In this document: one piece after another, positions 30,768 through 42,438 of the stretch
How the letters are laid out: every line of letters begins with the position of its first letter
Numbering within the stretch: the stretch's first letter is position 1
NCBI RefSeq assembly: GCF_000143415.4
Contig: NW_003314284.1
Location: forward strand, 903,594-967,593
Length of the DNA: 64,000 nt
Source: Selaginella moellendorffii
Lineage: Eukaryota; Streptophyta; Lycopodiopsida; Selaginellales; Selaginellaceae
Direction: 5' to 3'
Notes under the pieces: generated by a model
Databases searched by the model: none
The model's input: the letters and a program-made list of their open reading frames with translations, nothing else
What the model was told of the DNA's origin: nothing
Position numbers and translations under genes: made by a program

Positions 30768-32556
30768 TGTGAGACACAAAATCCCTAGGCCCCAAAGTGG
30801 AGCCGGAAGGGCGCCACGTGGTAGTGGCTGAAGCGAGAGCCAAACGAGCGTAACACGTTTGGACCAAAAGCTCCGACTTGAAAAGTCAAGAGCGGGAGTG
30901 GAACTCCCAACGAAGTGCTCGAGGAACGAGCACGAAGCGAGCAAAAAGCGAGGCTCCAAAAAGGGACCCAAAAGGACCAATACATGACACGTGGAAGTGT
31001 CCGAGATGGACCCGAGATGGAGTCCGAGATGGAGTCCGAGATGGACCCGAAATGGAGTCCGAGATGGACCCGAGATGGAGTCCGAGATGGACCCGAGATG
31101 GAGTCCGAGATGGAGTCCGAGATGGAGTCCGAGGTGGACCTGAGATGGACCCGAGATGGAGTCCGAGATGGACCCGAGATGGAGTCCGAGATGGAGTCCG
31201 AGATGGAGTCCAAGGTGGACCTGAGATGGACCCGAAATGGAGTCTGAGATGGAGTCCGAGATGGACCCGAAATGGAGTCCGAGATGGACCCGAGATGGAG
31301 TCCGAGATGGACCCGAGATGGAGTCCGAGATGGAGTCTGAGATGGACCCGAGATGGAGTCCGAGATGGAGTCCGAGATGGACCCGAGATGGAGTCCGAAG
31401 TCGAGTCCGAGACTGGGACCGAGACCGAGACCGAGACTGAGACGAAGATCGGGACCGAGACCGAGACCGAGGCCGAGGCCGAGGCCGAGACCGAGCCCGA
31501 GCCTGAGTCCGAGTCCGAGTCCGAGTCCGAGTCCGAGTCCGAGTCCGAGTTCGAGTCTGAGAGGGTGAAAGCCCAAAGCGTTCGTCTCCCAGACCCTGGG
31601 GGGTTTGGTGAGCTCCAAAAGTATAGTAGGGGGAGGACTGCAGTGGAGCCAGTTTGGCCAGGAAAGGCCAGTTTGGCCCAGGAAGGCCGAACCCAGTGTT
31701 GGGTGATGAGCTGCCCACTGGGAAGTCCAAGACTAGAGTGAACACGGACCGACAAGCGGGGTAGCTTGGTGAAGTGTTCAAGAGCCGGCTCTAGTTCCCC
31801 CGGGAGATTGACTGGCCGATGCTCCCAGTCCAAGTGTGGGTGGCACTACCTACTTGGATACCAGGCGTGGCTCAACGGAACCTCGCTCTAAGCCCATGGC
31901 TAGAGCACCCAAGGGCGGAAGGCGGGGAGAGTACCCAGGTGGCTCGCGTAAGGCCACGGTGTTCCGAAATGTTGTCCCAAAGGCCCAGACTGTGGAAAGG
32001 AAGAGGAGCAGTCCTCTGGGGTAGTGACCAAGGACACAGTCGTGTGGTGAGGAAGTCCCAGAGGACCGTGGGATTTAGTGGTCGGGCCTGTGGGCCTCGA
32101 TCCAGTGGCAGTGTTGGCAAACACGGCCAGGGGCAGAAAGGGACTTAGTGGAGACTGACAGATGGATATTGGGGAAGGCTATCCCCCTTGTCGATGGGCA
32201 TCCTAAGGATGCTAAGGAGTGGATCTGAGATGACCACTCACGGATGGATTGCCTAGTCTTGGAGAGCCAAGACTGTGATGCAAGTGGTATTGGACTACCA
32301 GTGTGGCAAAGGTGATTGGGCATGGCCTTAGCGTAATAGGCTGCTATGTCGGTGGTACCTTTGAGTGTCGGTCATGGGATCGGACACGTGGAGCACTTGG
32401 ACCAAGTGCAAATGTTGAATGGCATAGATGCCATTCTCGGGGCTAGCAAATCCCAAGTCCTGAATTGGACTTATGGAGGTGTTGAATGAGACTCTTCCAA
32501 ATGGTCGGAGGTGTGGTTAAGTGACTAAAGTAGAATGAAAAAATTAGTCGCTTACA
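30768..32556 (+). mobile_element. Solo LTR of family B inside reverse transcriptase
   Basis: The 1789-bp LTR runs from TGTGAGACAC to CGCTTACA and is flanked by ggcat at 30763-30767 and 32557-32561. The family C reading frame continues across the site. A minisatellite of about 560 bp (31000-31562, unit gatggagtccga) accounts for most of its extra length. A single LTR without internal sequence is the usual product of LTR-LTR recombination. Confidence 0.92.
31000..31562. repeat. Minisatellite in solo family B LTR (longest in window)
   Basis: Alternating gagatggagtcc and gagatggaccc units pass into gagaccgag and gagtcc hexamers. All six frames stay open for long distances, giving false ORFs of up to 410 codons (RWSPRW, SDSDSD and TRTRTR patterns). 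Confidence 0.9.
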
Positions 32557-33625
32557 GGCATTACCAAAAACTCAAAGCTCCCATACCTTGTTCGACAGGT
32601 TGTCTTCTCGACATCTTCTTTTGCTACCCTGATCTGGTAATATCCTGACCTTAGGTCAATCCTTGAGAAGTATTTTGCCTTTCCCAACCTATCGAACAGG
32701 TCCTTAATCCTTGGCAAAGGGTACTTGTTCTTCTTTGTATACTTGTTGATCAACCGGTAGTCTATGCACATGCGCATATATCCATCTTTCTTTTTCACAA
32801 ATAACACTGGCGCCCCATATGGCGACTTGCTCAACCTAATATACCCTTTGTCCACCAACTCTTCTAGTTGGCACTTGAGCTCCTCGAGTTCCTTTTCGTT
32901 CAAACGATAGGGGGGATGAACCACTGCCTCAACACCCTCGACCATCTCAATCTTATATTCTATCGGTTGTGCGGGGGGCAACCCCCCCAGTAGCTCCTTC
33001 GGCATGGTATCCTAGAATTGGTTCAACACCCGCTAGATCATTAAAGGTACTTCTTTCATTCCCGTCTTTTTGTCACTCTTCATCGAGAGTAAGCACAAAA
33101 ATGCTACCTTGGTTCCTTTAGTGAGTTGTCCTCTCATGGACACCAAATTTAGGCAGGAGTCTTTGGCCTTGCATTGCCCTACCTTTAGATCCTGGGCCTC
33201 CACCCTAGATCTTCTTCCTTGGGCATTTGCTAATACCACAAGGTTCCTACCTTGTCCATGCAAGGCTACCACAAACCGATTGAACCAATCCATCCCAAAG
33301 ATTACGTCAAATCCCGCCATATCTAACACGGTGAAATCCATGTCTACTTTCCATGTCCCTACTTCGACTCTTGCTTGTTGAAGTACCTCATCAATGCTTT
33401 GGCTACCTTGAACAAACTCTATAGTCCTTGGGTCGCCCAACCGCTGCACCGTTAGTCCGGCTTTTCGGACTATGTTTGCAGCCACAAAATTATTCGAAGC
33501 ACCCGTGTCAATAAGGATCTTAACAAAGCTACCTTTGAGCTTCCTTCGGAGGGCTAGTAGATATCGCGAACGACTCTCTACCAAAGTTACTTGTGTAATG
33601 AGTAACTTTGAGCTAGGGACTGGAT

Positions 33626-35360
33626 TGTAAGTGACTAAATTTTCCATTCTTTTTTAGTCACTTAACCACACCTTTGACCACTTGGAGGAGTCTCACTCAC
33701 AATCTCCATAAGTCCCATTTCAGACTTGGGCTTGCTAGCCCCGAGAATGGCATCCCCGCCACTCAACCTTTGCATGGTCCAAGTGCTCCACGTGTTCAAT
33801 CCCGTGACCGACACCCCAAGGTACCATCGACATATCAGCCTATTATGCTAAGGCCATGCCCCTTCACCTTGGTCACACTGGTGGTCTAACACCACCTGCA
33901 TCACAGTCCCGTCTTTCAAGGACAGGGCTATCCATCCATGAGTGATCATTCCAGATCCACTCCTTAGCATCCTCAGGATGCCCATAGACATAGGGAATAG
34001 CCTTCCCCACTATCCCCTTTTCGGTCCCCACCAAGTCCCTTTCTGCCCATGGCCGTGTTCACCAACACTGCCACTGGATCAAGGCCCATAGGCCCGACCA
34101 CTAAGTCCCACAGTCCTCTAGGACTTCCTCACCACACGACTGTATCCTTGGTCACTACACCAGAGGACTACTCCTCTTCCTTTCCACAGTCTGGGCCTTT
34201 GGGACAACATTTCGAAACACCATGGCCTTACGCAAGCCTCGTGGGTACTCTCCCCGCCTTCCGCCTTTGGCTCTAGCCATGGGCTTAGAGCGAGGTTCCG
34301 ATGAGCCACGCCTAGTATCCAAGTAGGTAGTGCCACCCACACTTGGACTGGGAGCATCAGCCAGTCGATCTCCCAGGGGAACTAGAGTTGGCTCTTGAAC
34401 ACTTCACTAAGCTACCCCGCTTGTCGATCCGTATTCACTCTAGTCTTTGACTTCCTAGTGGTCAGTTCATCACCTAACACTGGGTATGGCCTTCCTGGGC
34501 CAAACTGGCCTTTCCTGGGCCAAACTGGCCTTTCCTGGCCAAATTGCCTCCACTGGGCTTCAACCCCCACACTCTCCCTACTATACTTTTGCCCCCCCCC
34601 CCCCCCCCCTGGGGGATGATCGCTTTGGGCTTTCACCCAACTGCCTGTATTAGTATTCGGACTCGGACTCAGGCTCGAACTCGGACTCGAACTCGAACTT
34701 GGACTCGGACTCGGGCTCGGTCCCGGTTTCGGACTCGGACTCGGTCTCGGTCTCGATCTCGGTCTCGGCCTCGGTCTCGGTCTCGGTCTCGGTTGCATCT
34801 CGGACTCCATCTCAGGTCCATCTCGGACTCCATCTCGGGTCCAACTCGAACTCCATCTCGGGTCCATCTCGGACTCCATTTTGGGTCTATCTCAGACTCC
34901 ATCTCGGACTCCATCTCGGGTCCATTTCGTACTCCATCTCGGACTCCATCTCTGGTCCATCTCAAACTCCATCTCGGACTCATCTCGGACTCCATCTCGG
35001 ACTCCATCTCGGGTCCATCTCGGTTCCACCTCGGACTCCATCTCGGACTCCATTTCGGTCCATCTCGGACTCATTCTCGGGTCCTTCTCAGACTCTACTT
35101 TGGACTCCACTTCGGGTCCATCTCGGACACTTCCACGTGTCATGTGTTGGTCCTTTTTGGGTCCCTTTTTGGAGCCTTGCTTATTGCTCGCTTTGTGCTT
35201 ATTCCTCGAGCCCTTCACTGGGAGTTCCACTCTCACTCTTGACCTTTTCAGGTCAGAGCTTTTAGTCCAAACGTGTTACGCTCGTTTGGCTTTCGCTTCA
35301 GCCACTACCCCATGGCCCCTTTTTGCTCCACTTTGGGGCCTAGGGATTTTGTGTCTCACA
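33626..35360 (-). mobile_element. Solo LTR of family B inside gag-protease junction
   Basis: The 1735-bp LTR runs from TGTAAGTGAC to GTGTCTCACA and is flanked by tggat at 33621-33625 and 35361-35365. The intact target is visible in the family C copy at 42403-42410 (inverted), where the sequence reads through. It carries an 18-base C run at 34592-34609 and a minisatellite at 34650-35130. Confidence 0.93.
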
Positions 35361-36616
35361 TGGATCACATACCTCATTTTGGGTTTCACCCGACTTAATG
35401 GCCATATTGGCTCTAGCCTTCTTCGGGTAGAGACATTCCCTTGAAAAGTGTCTCGCTTCACCACAGTTGTAGCATATGTTGTTTCCCACGCTACTAACCG
35501 ACTTGACCTTTTTATCCGTGGGTTTGTCTCTTTTTGCCTAACTCCCCCACGTACTTGCTCGCTGACCACCGGATTTGCCTTTCCGGAACCACGAGGACTC
35601 ATTCTTAGAGAAACTCTTTTTGAATTTTCCTTTGCTATACGTTCCCCTTGGTTTGGCCCCTTTGCTAAACGTGGACCTCGACCCCGTTGTGTTCCCCTTT
35701 TGTAGGTTATCGTTGAAATGCACCTTGATAGCTGCATCCAACACTTCCTTGTAATTGGTCGGGTTCCAACGCATCACCTCGCCGCGAGCCCAGGTTTGCA
35801 AGCCTGATATGAAGGCATGGAACGCATCCATATCACCCATATCTGTGACCAGTATCCTCCTTGCCATAAACCCATTCATATACTCTTAAATGGTTCTGGT
35901 TTGCTTTAGCCTACTCAGCTCATCCCTTAGGTGTAGAGTAGCATTCGGAGGAACGTACGTCGCGTGGATCCTTGCCTTCATCATTTCCCAAGTGGCCACC
36001 GGTCCTTTGTTGGCCTCCGTCATTCTCCACCAAGACTTGGCATTATCTGCCAAGTATGGTTTTGTGCATAGGACCTTCTCTGAGCTCGGTAACCGCAATG
36101 CTCAAAAGTAGTCCTCCATATCATAAAACCAATCCTCCACCACCTTATAGTCATTCACTCCCTTGAAGACCGGTGGGGGCTTTGGTTTGTACTTTGGAAC
36201 TACTTAAGGGATTGATTCCACTTCGGTCTGTTCGAGCTTGTTTGGTTTTGCCTCAGTCTCTACCGAAGGGTCCGCACCTTCTGCGCTGCCAGCATCCGTA
36301 GTCTTTCGCTTTTTCTTTCGCTTCTCGTCACGCTTTAGCTTGCATACGAGAGTCTCCAGCAGGGCATTGGTCTGTGCCAATTGTCCTTCTAGAACGTCCA
36401 ATCGAGCCTTGGACGACCGAACCTCGCCACCGGACTCCTATTTGGAAATTTCCTCATTGAAGTCCTCCTCATGCAAGGATTCCTCATCCATAGCCTTTTG
36501 TTCGACTGGAGGCTCCAGCTCTAGAGGAGGTTCCATCTCTGCCTTGGTTTGTTTCCGCCCTGCCTTTGCCATCTCCCAGCAATCCGCGTCTATCCTTTGC
36601 TAGAACTAAGGAAAAG

Positions 36617-36628
36617 GCTCTGATACCA
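36617..36628 (-). other. Primer-binding site of family C copy 1
   Basis: On the minus strand this is TGGTATCAGAGC, three bases from the LTR end, the standard site for initiator Met tRNA. Confidence 0.85.
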
Positions 36629-36631
36629 AAT

Positions 36632-37796
36632 TGTAAGCCACAAATTTTTCCTTTCCAATTTGCCAACTTACCTCGTCTATCCGACCAACACTGCCTTGGC
36701 TTTTGCTAAGTTCCCTCACCAAGGTTCCCACCTATTGTACCAGTTCTTACTTAGTCCTACTTGGTTTCAGCTACTCACTACACGAGCAACGGAGTGTTAG
36801 CCACCCATCCACAGATTCCCAAATCCTTCCCAATCCCCCTTCCCGGGTTAGACTGGACTTAAGTTTTGGCTACACTCCTTGCAGGCAAAAGAAGCCAAGC
36901 ACAGCAAGCCTCCACGTTCCTAACATCCCTTGGTACAACAAGACTTGATCATGGGACCCTCTAAATCCCAAGCCTTGGGTGCAACACTTGCTTCGGGACA
37001 CCGGGGCGAAACACTGTGGCCTAACGGCCCGGCATGGGTACCTCTACCCCCCCACTTCTATCCTGAAGGGAAGGTCCAAGCCCTTAGGAAGGGCAAGGAC
37101 CAATAAGCCACAAGGTACTCAAGTGGGGCACCACTCCACATGAGCCAGGACCACTGCAGTCGGTTTCCCTTTCGGGAGTGGGAGCTGCTCTTGAGCACTT
37201 CCTTGGGTGGCCCCTCCAGCACCACCCGAGTCCATGCTCACTCCCACCCAAGGCCCCTCGGCCCCAGTCTCAACCTCAAGTCAGTTTGGAAGCACCACTG
37301 GAGAGTTCCTTCAAGACTGGTTCCTGGACCTCATTATCCCTACTATACTTTTGGAACCCTTTGCAGCTCCCCCCCCCCCCCCCCCCGGGAGACGCACGCT
37401 TTGGGCTTTCACCCCTTGACCTGTATTAGTACTCGGACTCAGTCTCGAACTCGATCTCGGACTCAATCTCGGACCCGACTTCGGACTCGGTCTCGGACTC
37501 GATCTCGGATTCGATCTCGGACCTGATCTTGGACTCGACTTCAGACTCGACCTCGGACTCGGTCTCGGACCCGATCTTGGATCTTGGACTCTGTCTCGAA
37601 CTCGGTCTCGAACTCGGTCTCCGAATCGGCCTCAAGCTCAATTCCAGACTCTATCTCGAACTCGGTCTCAAAGTCGGTCTTGGACTCGATCTTAGACTCG
37701 GTCCCATCCGATGAACTTTTTGTCATTTCGGTCATGCTTTCGAGGATCCTTTAGCCTACGACACCTCGGGGAGTTGGTTCCTTTCAATCAAATGGT
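36632..37796 (-). repeat. 5' LTR of family C copy 1
   Basis: This LTR of about 1165 bp starts TGTAAGCCACAAATTTTTCC on the plus strand and ends TTTCA where the other copies have TTACA. It holds an 18-base C run at 37369-37386 and a minisatellite at 37430-37710. Confidence 0.85.
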
Positions 37797-38279
37797 TATC
37801 AAATAGTGGATGATCAAGATTGCAGCACATCATTTTGTTCCAATTGGGGATGCTCATTTAATCAAGGTTTCTATTTGTCATTAGTCACCAAAAGAGATTA
37901 AGATTTTACATACAAACGTCAAGAAAATTTGAAAAAGGGTGTTATTCAAAAGTTGTGGAGTCCTTGGGTATGTGAACCTCATCTTATAATGAAACTTGAT
38001 AGGAGTATTAATTTTTACATCAACTATCATCTATTAAACAAAGTGATTATTCTAGATATAAACCCTCTTTCTCACACTATTAATCTCCTAGATTGTCTAG
38101 GGATAAGTCATTGATTCATCAGGTTTAATCTTGCTTCTGAGTATTGGCAAGTGCTCATGGCCAAGGAGTATATTTCTAACACTGTTTTTTGTACATTATT
38201 TAGTTTATATGAGTCTTTAGTGATGCCATTCGGTTTGAGCTACTCTCTTAACAAAATCATCTTGCTATCTCCCACATAA
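37797..38279 (+). pseudogene. Decayed Gypsy reverse transcriptase fragment
   Basis: Translation on the plus strand shows EKGVIQKLWSPWVCEP, NYHLLNKVIILDINPL and FCTLFSLYESLVMPFGL, the palm region of a Ty3-type reverse transcriptase with stops. It is a different lineage from family C. It joins abruptly to a family A fragment at about 38280. Confidence 0.7.
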
Positions 38280-39060
38280 TGGTGATCTTTCCAAAGGATT
38301 TGCCACTAGATGTACCTCCTAGCCGTGAGGTTGATCATTGGATTGAGGTTATTCCGGGTTCTAAACCACTTACGAGAGCTCTGTATCATTTGAACATCAA
38401 GGAGATGGCTGAACTCAAGAAGCAACTCATAGAGTTTCTTGACAAAAGTCATATCTGACCAAGCAAGTCATTTTATGGAGCACTGGTCCTTTTTATTATG
38501 AAAAAGGATGGAACCATAAGGATGTGTATTGACTATCAAGCATTTAACAAAATCACAGTAAAAAATAGTTATCCTTTACCTCACATTGATGACTTGTTTG
38601 ACCAACTCTTAAAGGCTAAGTATTTTACACGACTTGATTTGCAGTTCAGGTATCATCAGATACGGGTGGTGGATCAGGATGTGGAGAAAACAGCTTTTAA
38701 TACTCGATATAGATCTTATGAATTCCTTATTATGCTATTTGGGTTATGCAATGCTCTAGCAACATTCAGCACAATGATGAATAGAATATTTGGAGATTAT
38801 TTGGATGCATTTGTTGTCCTATATATCAACAATGTTCTAGTCTTCAGTAAAACGTTGGAAGATCATTTGAAACACTTGGAGTTGGTGTTTCAGAAATTAT
38901 GTGAACACAAACTATATGTTAAGGAAAGTAAATGTGCTTTTGGACAATTGCATGAACTTTCTTGGATATATAATTGGTGGTGGCGTAATTGAGGTGGATA
39001 CAAAGAAAGTGGAAGTGGTGAAGTCTTAGGAAGTCCTGACCACTGTATTAGATGTTCCTT
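38280..39060 (+). pseudogene. Family A reverse transcriptase fragment
   Basis: This piece aligns closely with 8000-8750. It covers FPKDLPLDVPPSREVDHWIEV, then [33 protein letters not shown] and FGLCNALATFSTMMNRIFGDYL, with LYINNVLVFSK in place of the YVDD box. It is better preserved than the first copy (164 codons open at 38498-38992) but is truncated at both ends. Confidence 0.82.
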
Positions 39061-39664
39061 CTGTAGTGCACATGGTTTTTACCCTTTATCCTATGGTAAT
39101 TTACCATAGGATAACCACAAAGCAAAACCTAAAGCCTCAATGTGCCATGTGTCACATGCCACATGTCTAAAGGATAGTGGTCTGGAACTTGAGTTTTAAA
39201 GCCTTGGGCCATTGAACGAAAGAACAGTGCCAAACTCCTAAGCATGGAGCCAAGGAGCAATGGAACTGGATCATGGAGCAACTCCCAAGCATACAACCCA
39301 AGGGGCAAAGGGACAGAAGCATGGAGCAACTTAGATCAGTCCTAGAGCAACTAGCATCCCAATGTCAGGACCAGCACGCAAAGCAGAGCCAAATGGAGTT
39401 TGGTGCTATTTCAACATACCGGTGGCCTAACGCAAGGATATGGGTACTCCCCCAGCTAACATGGAATGGAACTTGGGTTTAGACCCAAGCTAGATGCAGA
39501 ACAAGGACAGGTATGCAAGTGGGAGCTAAACTATACCTCAGGTTGGTCAGCTATGCCCAACCTACCCATTATCCCTACTATACATTTGGAACCCCCCACA
39601 GCCCCCCCCCCCCCTGAGGAACACATGCTTTGGGCTTTCACGCCAAGCCTCCCTTAATATCAGG
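39061..39664. other. Unassigned segment with hairpin and LTR-like core
   Basis: A perfect 14-bp inverted repeat with a 1-nt loop lies at 39086-39114. The end (39560-39645) has the core shared by B and C LTRs: ccctactatac, ttggaacccc, a C run, and ctttgggctttcac. It may be part of a third related LTR family. I see no gene. Confidence 0.5.
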
Positions 39665-39971
39665 AGTTAGTATCTGAGACAAGCTTGAAACTTACTAAAT
39701 ATGGAATGTCTTTAGATTGTGAATTTGGACATGGGACAAACACCATTGTGTTCAGGACAATCTCTATACTCCATAGATATACCAAATGAGCAAATCTGGA
39801 CACTTTCCATAAATAGCATTTAGGACTAGAATGAGACTAACACAAAAGGGCATGATAGCAAGGGTGTTTGGCAGACACAATAAGCTATCATCCGGCGATA
39901 TTGAGGGACTAGTCTCAATATGCGAGGGTTCTTGTCAAGTTAGTGCAAGACAGAGCAAAAGAGAACTAAGA
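39665..39971 (-). repeat. Family A LTR fragment, part 1 (inverted)
   Basis: Inverted LTR A sequence (agtttagc-like signatures, and aaagggcatgatagcaaggg matching 4560-4590 inverted). It stops at the insertion point of the complete chromovirus and continues at 47505. Confidence 0.7.
39967..39971. repeat. Target-site duplication taaga, left copy
   Basis: The same five bases stand at 47505-47509, directly after the 3' LTR of the family C element. Confidence 0.92.
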
Positions 39972-41137
39972 TGTAAGGAACTAACTCGCCGAGGTGTCGT
40001 AGGCTAAAGGAGCCCCGAAAGCTTGACCAAAATGATAAAGAGTTCATCGGATGAGACCAAGTCTAAGATCGAGTCCAAGACCGACTCTAAGACCAAGTTC
40101 GAGATAGAGTCTGGAATCGAATCCAAGACCGACTCGGAGACCGAGTTCGAGACCGAGTTCGAGACCGAGCTCGAGACGGAGTCCGAGATCCGAAATCGGG
40201 TCCGAGACCGAGTCCGAGATCGAGTCCGAGGTCGGGTCCGAGATCGGGTCCGAGATCGAGTCCGAGATCGAGTCCGAAACCGAATCCGAAGTCGGATCCG
40301 AAATCGAGTCCGAGATCGAGCCAGAGACTAAGTCCAAATACTAATACGGGTCAAGGGGTGAAAGCCCAAAGCGTGCGTCTCCCAGGGGGGGGGGGGGGGG
40401 GGGGCTGTAGGGGGTTCCAAAAGTATAGTAGGGATAGTGAGGTCCAGGAACCAATTTTGAAGGGACTCTCCAGTGGGGCTTCCAAACCGACTTGAGGTTG
40501 AGACTGGGGCCGAGGGGCCTTGGGTGGGAGTGAGTATGGACTTGGTTGGTGCCAGAGGGGCCATCCAAGGAAGTGCTCAAGAGCAGCTCCCACTCCCGAA
40601 AGGGAAACCGATTGCGGTGCTCCCGGCTCATGTGGAGTGGTGCCCCACTTGAGTACCATGCGGCTCATTGGTCCTCGCCCTTTCTAGGGGCTTGGGCCTT
40701 CCTTCGGGATGGAAGTGGGGGGGTAGAGGTACCCATACCGGGCCGCTAGGCCACGATGTTTCGCCCCGGTGTCCCGAAGCAAGTGTTGCACCCAAGACTT
40801 GGGATTTAGAGGGTCCCATGATCAAGTCTTGTGGTACCAAGGGATGTTAGGAACCTGGAAGCTTGGTGTGCTTGGCTGCTTGTGCTTGTGAGGAGTGTAG
40901 CCGAACCTTAAGTCCAGTCTAACCCAGGGAGGGGGATTAGGAGAGATTGGGAATCCGTGGATGGATGGCTAACGCTCCGTTGCTTGTGCAGTGAGTAGTT
41001 GAAACCAAGTAGGACCAAGTAGGAGTTGGTACCATAAGCGAGAACCTTGGCGAGAGAACTTAGCAAAAGCCAAGGCAGTGTCGAACGGATAGACGAGGTA
41101 AGCTAGCAAATTGGAAAGGAAAAATTTGTGGCTTACA
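39972..41137 (+). repeat. 5' LTR of family C copy 2
   Basis: The LTR is 1166 bp, TGTAAGGAACTAAC to GTGGCTTACA. The minisatellite is at 40040-40345 and a run of 20 G at 40385-40404, followed by ccaaaagtatagtaggg, a possible core promoter. It is nearly identical to the 3' LTR except for the length of the G run. Confidence 0.93.
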
Positions 41138-41140
41138 ATT

Positions 41141-41152
41141 TGGTATCAGAGC
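41141..41152 (+). other. Primer-binding site of family C copy 2
   Basis: TGGTATCAGAGC lies three bases after the LTR and is complementary to the 3' end of plant initiator Met tRNA. Confidence 0.92.
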
Positions 41153-41196
41153 CTTTTCCTCAGTTCTAGCGAAGGATAGAGGCGGATTGCTGGGAG

Positions 41197-42438
41197 ATGG
41201 CAAGGGCAGGGCGTAAGCGAACCCAGGCGGAAACGGAACTTCCGCCGGAGCTGGAGCCTCCGGTCGAACAAGAGGCTATGGATGAGGAATCCTTGCATGA
41301 GGAGGGCTCTAGTAAGGAAACTTCCAAACAGAAGTCCGGTGGCGAGGTTCAGTCGTCCAAGGCTCGATTGGACGTGCTAGAAGGACAGTTGGCACAGACC
41401 AATGCCCTACTGGAGACTCTCATACGCAAGCTAAAGCGTGACGAGAAGCGGAAGAAAAAGAGAAAGACTGCGGATGCTGGCAGCGCAGAAGGTGCGGACC
41501 CTTCGGCAGGGACTGAGGCAGAACCAAACAAGGTCAAACAGACCGAAGTAGAATTAGTCCCTCAAGTAGTTCCCAAGTACAAACCAAAGCCCCCACCGGT
41601 CTTCAAGGGAGTGAATGACTATAAGGTGGTGGAGGATTGGTTTTACGATATGGAGGACTACTTCCGAGCGATGTGATTACCGAGCTCGGAGAAGGTCCCA
41701 TGTGCAAAACCATACTTGGCAGATAATGCCAAGTCTTGGTGGAGAATAACGGAGGCCAACGAAGGACCGGTGGCCACTTGGGACATGATGAAGGCGAGGA
41801 TTCGCGCAACATACGTTCCTCCGAATGCCACTCTGCATCTGAGAGATGAGCTGAGTAGGCTGAAGCAGACTGGAACCATCCAAGAATATGTGAATGGGTT
41901 CATGGCAAAGAGGATACTGGTCACGGACATGGGGGATATGGATGCGTTCCATGCCTTCATATCAGGTTTGCAAACCTGGGCTCGCGGTGAAGTGATGCGG
42001 TGGAACCCGACCAACTACAAGGAAGCGTTGGATGCGGCCATCAAGGTGCATTTCAACGATAACCTGCGAAAGGGGAACACGACGGGGTCGGGATCCACGT
42101 TTAGCAAAGGGGCCAAACCAAGGGGAATGTATAGCAGGGGGAAATTCAAGAAGAGTTTCTCTAAGAATGAGTCCTCGGGGTTCCGGAAAGGCAGATCCGG
42201 TGGCCAACGAGCAAGTACGTGGGGGAGTCAAGCGAAAAAAGACAAACCCACGGATAAAAAGGTCAAGTCATATAGTAGCGTGGGAAACAACGTATGCTAC
42301 AACTGCGGTGAAGCGGGACACTTTTCAAGGGAATGTCCCTACCTGAAGAAGGCCAGAGCCAATATGGCCATCAAGTCGGGTGAAGTCCAAAATGAGGTAT
42401 GTGACCCAGTCCCTAACTCAAAGTTACTCATTACATGA
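41197..42438 (+). pseudogene. gag of family C copy 2
   Basis: It begins at ATG 41197 in a good position after the primer site. The product is the structural polyprotein that packages the element's RNA. The order is a charged N-terminus, a heptad-like stretch (RLDVLEGQLAQTNALLETL), a capsid region (AKSWWRITEANEGPVATW, then LQTWARGEVMRWNPTNY), a basic Gly/Ser/Lys part and one CCHC zinc knuckle, CYNCGEAGHFSREC, at about 42295-42336. A TGA at 41674-41676 and another at 42436-42438 interrupt the frame; both fit C-to-T change at CGA or CAA. Gag and pol share one frame. Confidence 0.9.

Larger units (their letters stand above)
30450..36572 (-). pseudogene. gag-pol of family C copy 1 (interrupted)
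   Basis: It starts with ATG at 36572-36570, next to the primer site. Gag has a coiled-coil-like stretch (LDVLEGQLAQTNALLETL), the capsid part (WWRMTEANKGPVATWEMM, FNDNLQKGN) and a zinc knuckle CYNCGEARHFSREC (near 35470), in which the Gly before the His has become Arg. Protease has LIDTGASNNFV and FGMDWFNRF. Reverse transcriptase has [20 protein letters not shown] and, after the solo [17 protein letters not shown] with [10 protein letters not shown] (about 30650-30680). Several nonsense codons and truncation before RNase H make it inactive. Confidence 0.88.
30450..37796 (-). mobile_element. Family C Ty3/Gypsy chromovirus, copy 1 (3' truncated, with two nested solo LTRs)
   Basis: The minus-oriented element has its 5' LTR at 36632-37796, a primer site at 36617-36628, gag at 36572-35366, protease at 33625-33033 and reverse transcriptase at 33005-32557 and 30767-30450. 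Everything downstream of the reverse transcriptase thumb is missing. Two family B solo LTRs, at 33626-35360 (TSD tggat) and 30768-32556 (TSD ggcat), interrupt gag-pol. Removing them joins the reading with no other loss. Confidence 0.88.

Noticed and set aside
30549-31833. Long minus-strand and plus-strand open frames of 277-410 codons
   Set aside because: They run through the LTR minisatellite, where a hexamer-based repeat keeps every frame open; the proteins are only SDSD, TRTR or RWSPRW patterns. The last part of the 410-codon frame merges by chance with true reverse transcriptase of the host chromovirus.
34544-35444. Frames of 187 and 232 codons
   Set aside because: Minisatellite of a solo LTR; copies of the same LTR do not keep these frames.
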